This document shows, in pieces, positions 41,942 to 50,045 of a stretch of DNA of 64,000 bases. The first letter of the stretch is position 1, and each line of letters begins with the position of its first letter. The position numbers and the translations under genes are program-made. Source of the DNA: Syntrophaceae bacterium (GTDB lineage: Bacteria > Desulfobacterota > Syntrophia > Syntrophales > PHBD01); assembly GCA_013177825.1 (NCBI GenBank), contig JABLXX010000004.1, positions 227,990 to 291,989 on the forward strand, in the 5' to 3' direction. The notes beneath the pieces were generated by a model. It saw only the letters and a list, made by a program, of their open reading frames with translations. It did not search any database and had not been told where the DNA came from.

Positions 41942-42709
41942 ATGTTTCTTGACCGGAAAATCGTTGTGGTCATGCCGGCCTACAACGCGGCGAAGACCCT
42001 GAAAAAGACTTACGAAGAGGTGATGGCCCAGGGGATCGTGGATCTCGTGATCCTGGTGGATGACGCCAGCCGTGACGAAACGGCGGAAATCGCATCCGCC
42101 CTGCCGAAAACGAAGGTCTTCGTCCATGGCGAGAACCGCGGTTACGGGGCGAACCAGAAGACCTGCTACCGTCTGGCGCTGGCGGAGGGGGCGGACATTG
42201 TCATCATGGTCCACCCGGATTACCAGTACACGCCGAAGCTCATCCCCGCCATGGCGTCCATGATCGCCGGCGGCCTTTATTCCTGCGTCCTGGGGTCCAG
42301 GATCCTGGGAGGATACGCGCTCACGGGCGGCATGCCCCTGTGGAAGTACGCCGCCAACCGTTTTCTGACGCTGGTGGAGAATTTCCTGATTGGAGCCAAG
42401 CTGTCCGAATACCACACGGGTTATCGGGCGTTTTCCCGGGAGCTCCTGGAGAGGCTCCCCCTGGAGGAGAATTCGGACGATTTCGTCTTCGACAACCAGA
42501 TGCTGGCCCAGGTCGTCTGGTTCGGCTACATCGTCGCCGAGGTGAGCTGCCCCACCCGATATTTTGCCGAGGCGTCGTCCATCAACTTCAGCCGCAGCCT
42601 GCAGTACGGATTCGGATGTCTCCGCACGGCGGTGCAATTCCGCCTCGCCGCATGGGGCTTTTTGTCCTCGAGACTGTTTCCGGAGAAACCCGGCCGAAAC
42701 GGAAGATAG
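41942..42709 (+). CDS. Family 2 glycosyltransferase (dolichol-phosphate-mannose-synthase-like)
   Basis: 255 residues; ATG preceded by GGAGAAAGC. The GT-A nucleotide-binding start is KIVVVMPAYNAAKTL, with VDDASRDET (40-48) and the metal-binding DxD-like HPDYQ (91-95). ENRGYGANQKTCY and SRILGGYALTGGMPLWKY fit the polyprenyl-phosphate hexose synthase subgroup. The C-terminal region has amphipathic aromatic segments but no clear membrane spans. It likely transfers a sugar from a nucleotide sugar to a lipid carrier or glycan at the inner face of the membrane. No glycan cluster is adjacent. Confidence 0.92.
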   Translation: MFLDRKIVVVMPAYNAAKTLKKTYEEVMAQGIVDLVILVDDASRDETAEIASALPKTKVFVHGENRGYGANQKTCYRLALAEGADIVIMVHPDYQYTPKLIPAMASMIAGGLYSCVLGSRILGGYALTGGMPLWKYAANRFLTLVENFLIGAKLSEYHTGYRAFSRELLERLPLEENSDDFVFDNQMLAQVVWFGYIVAEVSCPTRYFAEASSINFSRSLQYGFGCLRTAVQFRLAAWGFLSSRLFPEKPGRNGR

Positions 42710-42812
42710 GCGGCGTCCGCGCTCCTGACGGCCCGCAGGGCGGGGAGGCGATCGAGCGCAGGCCTGCCGACCGTGCCGGAAGCCGTCGATCCTGACAACC
42801 GGAGGTGATTCC

Positions 42813-43724
42813 ATGCCCGTTCCATCTTTGCAGAAATCGTTTTCTTTCAAGAAGATCGACGCCTTTGCCACGGCGACATCGGAGGGGAACCCCGCCGGGG
42901 CGGTCTACCTGAATGCGCCGGCCGAGATGACGGCCGATGAAATGCAAAGAATCGCCCGGGAGCTGAAGGGATTCGTTTCCGAAGTCGGGTACGTCTGGAA
43001 AATCGACGATGGCGTGTACGGATTGAAGTATTATTCGTCGGAGCGCGAAGTCGCGTTCTGCGGTCATGCGACGATCGGCATTGCATACGATCTGATCGGG
43101 AATGACCCAGCTTTGCTTGCTCGGGAAACCATCCGAATCGTCAACAACATGGGGACGCTGACGGTGGAGAACAGGATCGAGGGGGAAAACGCCGTGTTCG
43201 TTGCAGCTCCCGAGCCCGTCTATGCGAACACCCGGATCGATGATGGCGGTTTTGCCGAGGCCGCGGGCATCGATCCGGTCGACCTGGATCGTGAAAAGCC
43301 GATATCCGTTGTCAATGCGGGCCTTGAGACGCTGATCGTTCCGATCCGGCGGCTGGAGACGGTGCTTGGGATGTCTCCCCGTCTGAAAGAGCTGAAATCC
43401 TACTGCGAAGCGCACTCCGTCGACATCGTCACCGTGTACTCCTGTGAGACGGCGGACAAGGCGAATGCCTTCCGGACGAGGGTGTTTGCGCCTACCTTCG
43501 GGTATCTCGAAGACCCCGCGACAGGGTCCGGGAATGCGGCCTTCGGCTGCTATCTCCTGAAGAACGGATATTGGGACGGATCGTCCATCCGCCTGGAGCA
43601 GAACGGCGATTTCGCCAGGCCGAACATCGTCCGGCTGCTGGCCCGGGACGACGGCGGCGGCATGCGCGTCTGGTTCGGCGGTGGAGCCATCGTTCGGATC
43701 CGGGGTGAGTACTTTCTGGAGTAG
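42813..43724 (+). CDS. PhzF-family epimerase/isomerase
   Basis: 303 residues; ATG preceded by CCGGAGGTGATTCC. The two-lobed PhzF fold is shown by KIDAFATATSEGNPAGAVYL at the start, the catalytic Glu in FVSEVGYVW, CGHATIGIAYDLI, and the second-lobe DPATGSGNAAFGCYLL loop that binds a carboxylate. Family members isomerise or epimerise small acids, as PhzF does in phenazine synthesis. No phenazine genes are present, so this is the widespread generic type. It is convergent with the TPR gene, 14 bp away. Confidence 0.93.
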   Translation: MPVPSLQKSFSFKKIDAFATATSEGNPAGAVYLNAPAEMTADEMQRIARELKGFVSEVGYVWKIDDGVYGLKYYSSEREVAFCGHATIGIAYDLIGNDPALLARETIRIVNNMGTLTVENRIEGENAVFVAAPEPVYANTRIDDGGFAEAAGIDPVDLDREKPISVVNAGLETLIVPIRRLETVLGMSPRLKELKSYCEAHSVDIVTVYSCETADKANAFRTRVFAPTFGYLEDPATGSGNAAFGCYLLKNGYWDGSSIRLEQNGDFARPNIVRLLARDDGGGMRVWFGGGAIVRIRGEYFLE

Positions 43725-43738
43725 AGACGAACGGATCG

Positions 43739-45337
43739 TCAACGCCCGGCCTGGATCGCCCCGGCGGCGTCGCAGGCCTCCTTCAGACCCAGCGAGCAGG
43801 CCTTCCGGAAATCCGCGAGGGCCTGGCTTTTCCTTCCCTTCTTTTTGTAGGCGGTTCCCCGGTTCTTGTAGGCATTGGCGTACCCGGGGGTGAGGGCGAT
43901 GGCGCGGTTGTAGTCGTCGATGGCCTGGTCGAGCCGGCCCTGAACGAACCGGGCGTATCCCCGGTTGTTGAAGGCGAGGTCGTACCTGGGGTTGAGGGCG
44001 ATGGCGCGGGTGTAGTCATCGATGGCCCGCTCAACCCGGTTCATCCGCCGGTACACGATGCCCCGGGTGTTGTAGGCATCGGCCAACTTGGGGTCCAGGG
44101 AGATCGCGCGGTTCAGGTCTTTCAGCGCTTCGTTCAGACGGTTCTTCTTGAGCCAGGCGTCTCCCCGGTTGTAGTACGTACCGGCGTCGGACGGCTCCAG
44201 GGCGATGGCCCGGTCGAGGTCCGCAATGGCCTGGTCGAGCCGCCCCGCCATCAGGTGGGCATTCCCGCGGTGATGGAACGCCAGTGACGAGGCCGGGTTC
44301 AGCTCCAGAGACCGGTTGTAGTCCTTGATGGCCCGGTCGTATTCGCGCTTGTCGAACCAGGCGCTGCCCCGGTTGTGGTAGGAACTGGACCCGTCCGGAT
44401 TCAGTGCGATGGACCGATCGAAATCATCGATGGCCCGGTCCAATTTGCCCATCCGCCGGTATACGGTGCCCCGGCCGTCGTAAGCGCTGGCGCCGTCCGG
44501 CTTCAGGGCGATGGCCCGGTTCAGATCCTTCAATGCCTGGTCGTACTTTCCCATTTCCCGGTAGGCAAGCCCGCGGTTGCGGTGGATATAGGCCGCACCC
44601 GGCTCCAGAGCGAGGGCCCGAGTGTAGTCGGCGACGGCCCTGTTAAAGAGCTCTTGCCGCTGGTAGGCGTTTCCCCGGTTCGCGTAGGCGTCCGCGTAGC
44701 CCGGATCCAGTTCGATTGCCGACGTGTAGGCCGCAACGGCCGGCCCGAATTCATTCCGCAGGTAGAACTGGAGGCCCTTCTCCAGCCAGGCGGAGGCCTG
44801 GAGGCGCTTTTCGTCCTGCGTGATTTTCTCCTGCAGGGGTATGGCCTCTTTCTTCCCCTTCGAGCGGGCCAGCTCCGCCTTCAGCCGGTCGATCTCCCGG
44901 CGGCTGTCTTCGTATGATTTCCGGAGGTTGCCGTAATCCTCGGCGGCGTCCCGTTCCCGGACCCGGGCGGCCATTTTTTTGACCTCGTCCGTCTGGATCC
45001 GGGCACGGATGCGGACCCACACAATGAGGCCATCCCCCGCCATGGTCCTCTTCTTTTCCAGGACCGTCACGTCCATGATCCCCGAGGCGAGAACCTGGAC
45101 CTCGTCGCGGGTGAGCTGGAGATTCTCCACCTTCGAGTAGCTCTCCACATAGGTTCCCGCTTCCTCAAGGGCGGCCCGCTTCGCCTTCTGCAGCGCCCGC
45201 TCTTCCGCGGCCAGGGGCGTCTCGCCGTCCCCCATGATGTAGGATCCCTCGGCGGTGATCTCCCGGACATCCGCGACGGCCGATCCGGGAAGAATCAGAA
45301 GAAGCATGATCAGAATGTGGATCAGAAAGGTTTTCAT
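43739..45337 (-). CDS. Secreted TPR protein with ten tandem repeats
   Basis: 532 residues. Signal peptide at 1-22 (FLIHILIMLLLILPGSAVA). Residues 23-125 form a domain resembling the FlgT/LPP20 N-terminal type (VREITAEGSYIMGDGET, AALEEAGTYVESYS). A charged coiled-coil follows (125-182). Ten nearly regular 34-residue TPRs occupy 183-522, each with the pattern Y..RG..Y...G....A..D..RAI.L.P. The TPR array should be a protein-binding scaffold in the periplasm. The repeats differ enough that recent DNA-level expansion is not obvious. It is divergent from the unknown gene at 45576. Confidence 0.92.
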   Translation of the reverse strand: MKTFLIHILIMLLLILPGSAVADVREITAEGSYIMGDGETPLAAEERALQKAKRAALEEAGTYVESYSKVENLQLTRDEVQVLASGIMDVTVLEKKRTMAGDGLIVWVRIRARIQTDEVKKMAARVRERDAAEDYGNLRKSYEDSRREIDRLKAELARSKGKKEAIPLQEKITQDEKRLQASAWLEKGLQFYLRNEFGPAVAAYTSAIELDPGYADAYANRGNAYQRQELFNRAVADYTRALALEPGAAYIHRNRGLAYREMGKYDQALKDLNRAIALKPDGASAYDGRGTVYRRMGKLDRAIDDFDRSIALNPDGSSSYHNRGSAWFDKREYDRAIKDYNRSLELNPASSLAFHHRGNAHLMAGRLDQAIADLDRAIALEPSDAGTYYNRGDAWLKKNRLNEALKDLNRAISLDPKLADAYNTRGIVYRRMNRVERAIDDYTRAIALNPRYDLAFNNRGYARFVQGRLDQAIDDYNRAIALTPGYANAYKNRGTAYKKKGRKSQALADFRKACSLGLKEACDAAGAIQAGR

Positions 45338-45575
45338 GACTGCCTCCCAAACTCACCATAAGGGGAAAACAATCTCCAGTGCAAGCCCCCATGCCGGTGA
45401 ATCGCTGAACGGCAGACTCCCGGAGGTGATAACCGGGTGGACTGCATCCCTTTTCCGCATGATGAACGTTGCCGTAACGGCGGACCCATGGTAGAAAAAC
45501 ACGTCTCGTACGAAAATCATTTCGTTCCGGATACCCGTTCCTTTCTGGAGGGGACCGGTCGGAGAGGAATCGAGC

Positions 45576-46577
45576 ATGCTGAAGGTCATCGAGGACGAGG
45601 CCACCATCCGGCGGTGTCAGCAGCAGTTCAGCCGAAGTTTCCGGGCTGTCGCGGACGCGCGGATTCCCGTCCGGGTTGGGCATCCGGGGGCTAGCTTCCG
45701 GGCCTCCGTATACTGGTCGGACGAACGGGATCTCTGGCTCTACTCCAAGCGGATCCCGGAGAAGAACCACTGGAACGTCCTGGGGATCGGCAAGCCGGCG
45801 CCGGAGGGGCGGGTAGCCATCACCTGCGAGATCAATTTCCCGATCCGGGGAATCGACCGGAAGATCGGCGGCGCCCTGGCGCGGGACCCGGAAGGGGTGA
45901 TCTATGTCGTCCACCGGGGCCGCCTCGGGGGAAGCCGGAAGGGAATCGGCAAATCCCTGTTCGGGAGCCGCTACCGCGGTGTCTGGGCTCTCATGGAGGA
46001 CGGTGAAGAACTGGCGACGGTGGCCGTTGTGGGCGCCCTTCATTCTCCCCGTTTCGTCCGCCAGCTCGGGCAGTTCGTCCGCAAGGTCCAGCGGATGAAA
46101 GACCTGGCCGCGTCTCAGGACCCCCAACTGGCCATCGCCTTCCCGGAAGTGAAGTTCCGCGAAGAACTCAGCGGCAAAGCGGCCCTGCCGGATCCCGTCG
46201 ATCTTTCCCGGTTTTGCGACCGCGGCCTGATCGCCGGCGACCTGGCCGCGGCTCTTCAGTCCATGGGACTCCAGTCGGGCAACGACGAAGGCCGGGACTG
46301 CTTTATCGTGGACAGCCAGGAGCGGATCACCGTCCTGTTCAAAATTCTGACGAGCCTCCGGGACGGCGAGGTTCACGAAGCGGCGGCAAGGCTCCTGGTG
46401 GACGGCGTTTCTCTCCCGGAAAAACCGTGGTTGGTCCTGGCTGCTCCGGCCGCCCTGCCTGCCGTTTTGGCGGAGCCCCTGAAGGCCCTCGGCGCGGAAA
46501 TCCTGCCCTATGACTGGTCCGGGGACCGAGCCGTGTTTCCACAGTTGAAGGCCTTTGTCCGGGAGATCGGGCGTTGA
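45576..46577 (+). CDS. Unrecognised conserved-looking protein with eroded nuclease-like C-terminus
   Basis: 333 residues; ATG preceded by GGAGAGGAATCGAGC. The N-terminal two thirds hold a highly patterned block: YWSDERDLWLYSKRI, HWNVLGIGKP, ITCEINFPIRGIDRKIGGAL and VVHRGRLGGSRKGIGKSLF. The last 120 residues (GLIAGDLAAALQSMGLQSGND, RDCFIVDSQERITVLFKILT, LPYDW) resemble from memory a PD-(D/E)xK-type fold in which the strand reads LFEVKT. Here it reads LFKILT, so the catalytic Glu and Lys are lost. No signal peptide or membrane span. I cannot assign a family or function. It stands alone between the divergent TPR gene and the phosphodiesterase gene. Confidence 0.82.
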   Translation: MLKVIEDEATIRRCQQQFSRSFRAVADARIPVRVGHPGASFRASVYWSDERDLWLYSKRIPEKNHWNVLGIGKPAPEGRVAITCEINFPIRGIDRKIGGALARDPEGVIYVVHRGRLGGSRKGIGKSLFGSRYRGVWALMEDGEELATVAVVGALHSPRFVRQLGQFVRKVQRMKDLAASQDPQLAIAFPEVKFREELSGKAALPDPVDLSRFCDRGLIAGDLAAALQSMGLQSGNDEGRDCFIVDSQERITVLFKILTSLRDGEVHEAAARLLVDGVSLPEKPWLVLAAPAALPAVLAEPLKALGAEILPYDWSGDRAVFPQLKAFVREIGR

Positions 46578-46695
46578 CTCCCGCCCGATTCTCCGGGCCG
46601 CCGGTTGCGGATTCCGGGTTTCATCCTGCTGCGCTCCGGCGGGGTAAGGCGGTCGTCCCGCAGGGCGGCGAGTGTGGATGCCGCGGGAGGATGCC

Positions 46696-47409
46696 GTGAC
46701 GTCCCTGGCCGAACTTCCCCGTGGCCGGCTTTTCCGCTTCGCCCACCGGGGTGCCTCGGCCCGGGCGCCGGAGAACACCCTGGCGGCCGTTGAGCAGGCC
46801 CTTGCCCTCGGGGCCGACGGCGTTGAGATCGACGTGTACGCCGTCGAGAGCGAACTGGTCGTGATCCACGATCCCCGGCTGGAGCGGACGACGAACGGGC
46901 AGGGCCGGGTCATGGCCTCCCCCCTCGCCTATCTGCGCTCCCTCGATGCCGGACAGGGACAGAGGATTCCCTTTCTCCACGAGGTCCTGGACCTGGTGGA
47001 CCGGCGGGCCGTGGTCAACGTGGAATTGAAAGGGCCCGGCACAGCCGGTCCGGCAGCGGCCGTTGTGCGGCGGTATGTGAGAGAACGCGGATGGCGTTAC
47101 GGGGATGTTCTCCTGTCATCCTTTCACCGCCGGGAACTGGCCGTTGCCGGGGAGGAGGCGCCCCGAATTCCCCGGGGCCTTCTGACGCGCTCCCCCATCC
47201 TCCCCACGAAGCGCTTTCAGGTGGAAAGGAATCTTTTTTCCATCCATATCCGCCTGGACCGGGTCAGCCGCCGCCTTACGGACGCGGCGCACCGGAGGGG
47301 CCTGAAGGTATTTGTCTATACCGTCAACCGGGAGGAGGACTTCCGGGCCATGGAAGCCATGGGAGTCGACGGCGTCTTCACCGACTTTCCAGTGTCGGTG
47401 AAGGGATGA
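46696..47409 (+). CDS. Glycerophosphodiester phosphodiesterase family protein
   Basis: 237 residues from GTG 46696, which has GGGAGG five bases upstream; GTG 46672 and ATG 46678 would add unlike residues. The GDPD TIM barrel is clear: FAHRGASARAPENTLAA with the catalytic His, GVEIDVYAVE with the metal-binding Glu and Asp, and VVIHDPRLERTTNGQG with the second His. The terminal VFVYTVNREEDFRAMEAMGVDGVFTDFP is typical. It hydrolyses deacylated phospholipids to glycerol-3-phosphate and an alcohol. No signal peptide, so cytoplasmic. The gene runs in the same direction as the flavodiiron gene but 130 bp away. Confidence 0.94.
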   Translation: MTSLAELPRGRLFRFAHRGASARAPENTLAAVEQALALGADGVEIDVYAVESELVVIHDPRLERTTNGQGRVMASPLAYLRSLDAGQGQRIPFLHEVLDLVDRRAVVNVELKGPGTAGPAAAVVRRYVRERGWRYGDVLLSSFHRRELAVAGEEAPRIPRGLLTRSPILPTKRFQVERNLFSIHIRLDRVSRRLTDAAHRRGLKVFVYTVNREEDFRAMEAMGVDGVFTDFPVSVKG

Positions 47410-47539
47410 AAGAGGCAAATCGATATGCAGAGCGGGCAATCCGGAGCCGTCCCGAAGCTGTCGGGATTGACACCCTCCACGGCGTAATGCTATCCAATGC
47501 CCGGCATTTCCCATTCCGATACGGCTACGAGGTAAGCAC

Positions 47540-48757
47540 ATGAACAACGTCGATTTCTACAAGGCTGTGAAGATCACCGACCGGGTCTGGTGGGTCGGTG
47601 CGATCGACTGGAATATCCGGGATTTCCATGGCTACACGACCCGCCGGGGAAGCACCTACAACGCCTACCTGGTGATGGCCGACAAGATCACCCTGATGGA
47701 TACGGTGAAGGCCCCGTTCCGGGAGGAGATGCTCTCCCGGATCGCCTCCGTCGTGGACCCGAAGGAAATCCGCTACATCGTCTCCAACCACTCGGAGATG
47801 GACCACACGGGCTGCCTGCCGGAGATCATCGACATGATCCGGCCGGAGAAGGTCTTTGCATCCCCCATGGGTGCAAAGACCCTGCAGGAGCTTTTCCACC
47901 GTCCGGCGGAGATCGTTCCCCTGAAGGACGGCAGCCGCCTCAGCCTGGGCAACGCGACCCTGGACTTCATGGAGACGCGGATGCTCCACTGGCCCGACAG
48001 CATGTTCAGCTATCTCCAGGAGGACAGGCTGCTCTTTTCCCAGGACGGCTTCGGCATGCACCTGGCCACTTCGGAGCGGTTCGACGACGAGATCGACCCG
48101 GCTGTCCTCGAGTTCGAGGCAGCCACGTACTATGCCAACATCCTCCTGCCGTACTCTCCGCTCGTCCTGAAACTCCTGGAGCGGGTCGCCGCTTCGGGCC
48201 TGGCCATCGATGTCATCGCCCCGGACCACGGACCCGTCTGGCGGAAGGATTTGCAGGGGATCCTCGCCCGCTACGGCCGCTGGGCCGCCCAGAAGCCGGC
48301 GGCCAAGGCCGTCGTGGTCTACGCCACCATGTGGAAGAGCACCGAGAAGATGGCCAGGGCCATGGCAGAGGGGCTTGCCGAAGGAGGGCTCCGGGTGAAG
48401 CTCATGAACATGGACGAGGTTCACCGGAGCGACGTGGTTTACGAGACCCTGGAGGCGGGGGCTCTTTGCGCCGGCTCCCCCACCCTGAACAACAACCTGC
48501 TTCCCCAGATGGCCGACGTCCTGACGTACCTGAAGGGGCTCCGGCCGGCCAACCTGCTGGGGTGCGCCTTCGGCTCCTATGGCTGGAGCGGTGAGTCGGC
48601 GAAGCAGGTCCAGGAATACCTGGAAGACACGAAGGTGAAGATCGTCGGCGAGGCCATCCGGGCAAAGCACGTCCCCGACCGGGATACGCTGGCCCGCTGT
48701 TTCGAGCAGGGGCGTCAGGTGGCTGCGGCTGTCAAGGACGTCGTTTCCCAGGGATGA
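47540..48757 (+). CDS. fprA: Flavodiiron protein (A-type flavoprotein, FprA/ROO)
   Basis: 405 residues. The N-terminal metallo-beta-lactamase-like domain carries the diiron ligands H84, E86, D88 and H89 in NHSEMDHTG, with further ligands in MLHWPDSM, SQDGFGMH and APDHGPVW. The C-terminal flavodoxin domain binds FMN through VVYATMWKSTEKMA and GSPTLNNN. Such proteins reduce O2 to water or NO to N2O with electrons from rubredoxin. A rubredoxin and a rubrerythrin gene follow directly, forming a compact oxygen and peroxide defence unit of an anaerobe. ATG preceded by CGAGGTAAGCAC. Confidence 0.97.
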   Translation: MNNVDFYKAVKITDRVWWVGAIDWNIRDFHGYTTRRGSTYNAYLVMADKITLMDTVKAPFREEMLSRIASVVDPKEIRYIVSNHSEMDHTGCLPEIIDMIRPEKVFASPMGAKTLQELFHRPAEIVPLKDGSRLSLGNATLDFMETRMLHWPDSMFSYLQEDRLLFSQDGFGMHLATSERFDDEIDPAVLEFEAATYYANILLPYSPLVLKLLERVAASGLAIDVIAPDHGPVWRKDLQGILARYGRWAAQKPAAKAVVVYATMWKSTEKMARAMAEGLAEGGLRVKLMNMDEVHRSDVVYETLEAGALCAGSPTLNNNLLPQMADVLTYLKGLRPANLLGCAFGSYGWSGESAKQVQEYLEDTKVKIVGEAIRAKHVPDRDTLARCFEQGRQVAAAVKDVVSQG

Positions 48758-48784
48758 AAGAATCAGGCAATTGTGGAGGAAATC

Positions 48785-48946
48785 ATGAAGAAATATGTTT
48801 GTGACGTGTGCGGCTATGTGTACGACCCGGCCAAGGGAGATCCCGATGCCGGAATCCCCCCCGGGACGGCTTTTGAGGATCTGCCCGAAGACTGGGTCTG
48901 CCCGATCTGCGGTTCCGGCAAAGACGTCTTCGCCCCGGAGGAGTAG
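48785..48946 (+). CDS. Rubredoxin
   Basis: 53 residues; ATG preceded by TGGAGGAAATC. The FeS4 site is formed by CDVCG (7-10 region) and CPICG, in the classic rubredoxin context [17 protein letters not shown] and [19 protein letters not shown]. It is a one-electron carrier that reduces the flavodiiron protein encoded 27 bp upstream and the rubrerythrin encoded 9 bp downstream. Being short, the gene is easily missed by length-filtered ORF calling. Confidence 0.97.
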   Translation: MKKYVCDVCGYVYDPAKGDPDAGIPPGTAFEDLPEDWVCPICGSGKDVFAPEE

Positions 48947-48955
48947 GAGGAACCG

Positions 48956-49447
48956 ATGAGCAAGATCATGGAGATCCTCCACCAGGCCTACACCGGCGAG
49001 GCCAAGGCGGTCCTGCGGTTGAAGGTCTATGCCGACAAGGCGGAGAAGGAGGGCTATCCCCAGATGGCCAGACTGTTCCGGGCCATTGCCCTGTCGGAGG
49101 AAGTCCACGGAACCCGGGCCCTGCGGCTCCTCAAGGAGATCAGGAGCACTGAGGACAACCTGGCGGCCAGCTTCGAGTCGGAGACGAAGGTGGCCGGCGT
49201 GGCCTACGACGCCTTCATCAAAATCGCCAATGAAGAGGGGAACCGCGGCGCCGCCCTGCACTTCAGCCAGAGCCGGGACGTCGAGGAGGTCCATGCGAAG
49301 CTGTACAAGGAGGCCATGGGCCACTTCATGGAAGAGCGGGAGACGACATACTATGTGTGCACGATCTGCGGCTATGTCTCCGACGGCGTCCTCCCGGACA
49401 AATGTCCCGTCTGCTCCGCCAAGCCGGAGTACTTTACCCAGGTGTGA
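48956..49447 (+). CDS. rbr: Rubrerythrin
   Basis: 163 residues, shorter than the roughly 190 of classical rubrerythrin. The four-helix ferritin-like domain has the iron-binding Glu pattern GEAKAVLRLKVYAD, SEEVHG, FESETKVAG and DVEEVHAKLY. The C-terminal rubredoxin-like domain binds iron with YVCTICGYV and DKCPVCSA. It reduces hydrogen peroxide using electrons from rubredoxin. It is the third gene of the flavodiiron-rubredoxin-rubrerythrin unit, with GTAGGAGGAACCG before the ATG. No transcription terminator is obvious in the 166 bp that follow. Confidence 0.96.
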   Translation: MSKIMEILHQAYTGEAKAVLRLKVYADKAEKEGYPQMARLFRAIALSEEVHGTRALRLLKEIRSTEDNLAASFESETKVAGVAYDAFIKIANEEGNRGAALHFSQSRDVEEVHAKLYKEAMGHFMEERETTYYVCTICGYVSDGVLPDKCPVCSAKPEYFTQV

Positions 49448-49613
49448 CGACGAAGAAACAGGCCGGACGGGGGCGCTGCGGATCCTTCCCCGCCGCGGCA
49501 CACAAAAACCTGCGCCTCGTTTGACGGGGCTCGCGTGCCCTGACGGCGAGTGTCCCTGCGGGCGGGGCCGGATGTTCTCCCGCTGAATCTGCCTGAAATC
49601 GGAAGGCTGATCC

Positions 49614-50045
49614 ATGACAAGTATCTTCATTCGCTGGCTGATCCTGACCGTGGCCGTTCTCGCGGCGGCCTACTTCGTGGAAGGCATCCGCGTGGCCAGC
49701 TTCTGGTCCGCCTTCTTCGCCGCCGCCGTCCTGGGGATTCTCAATACGCTCCTCAAGCCCGTCCTGATCATCGTTACACTGCCCGTGAACATTCTGACCC
49801 TGGGGCTGTTCACCCTGGTCATCAACGCGCTGCTTCTGAAAATGGCCTCGGGGGTGATCCCCGGGTTCGACGTACAGGGATTCTGGCCCGCCGTCCTGGG
49901 CGCGCTCCTGATCAGCATCGTCAGCTGGATCCTCCATTCCTTCTTCTCCGGACCCGGTCCCGGCATCCGCTCCGGTCCGGGACCCCGCCGGTCCCGGGAC
50001 GAGACCATCGACCTCTCGCGCCGTGGAGACGACCGATGGGAGTAG
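49614..50045 (+). CDS. Phage-holin-family-4-like membrane protein (YvlD type)
   Basis: 143 residues with four hydrophobic spans: residues about 5-22, 30-60 (two short ones) and 85-108. The segment [36 protein letters not shown], seen in pieces, is the hallmark of the YvlD / superfamily IV holin-like family. These are usually chromosomal membrane proteins of unknown role, and nothing phage-like is nearby. The tail is Gly/Pro/Arg-rich ([17 protein letters not shown]). The gene overlaps the mutS start by 10 bp. Confidence 0.9.
   Translation: MTSIFIRWLILTVAVLAAAYFVEGIRVASFWSAFFAAAVLGILNTLLKPVLIIVTLPVNILTLGLFTLVINALLLKMASGVIPGFDVQGFWPAVLGALLISIVSWILHSFFSGPGPGIRSGPGPRRSRDETIDLSRRGDDRWE

Noticed and set aside
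43771-44791. Possible tandem DNA repeat or CRISPR-like array
   Set aside because: The roughly 102-bp periodicity is explained by ten TPR units in one reading frame; the repeats are not identical and have no spacer pattern.
47525-49630. 701-codon minus-strand open frame opposite the flavodiiron-rubrerythrin genes
   Set aside because: Antisense shadow; the plus-strand genes have complete metal-binding motifs.
49614-50045. Prophage remnant suggested by the holin-family gene
   Set aside because: YvlD-type proteins are ordinary chromosomal membrane proteins; no other phage gene, attachment site or composition shift is nearby.
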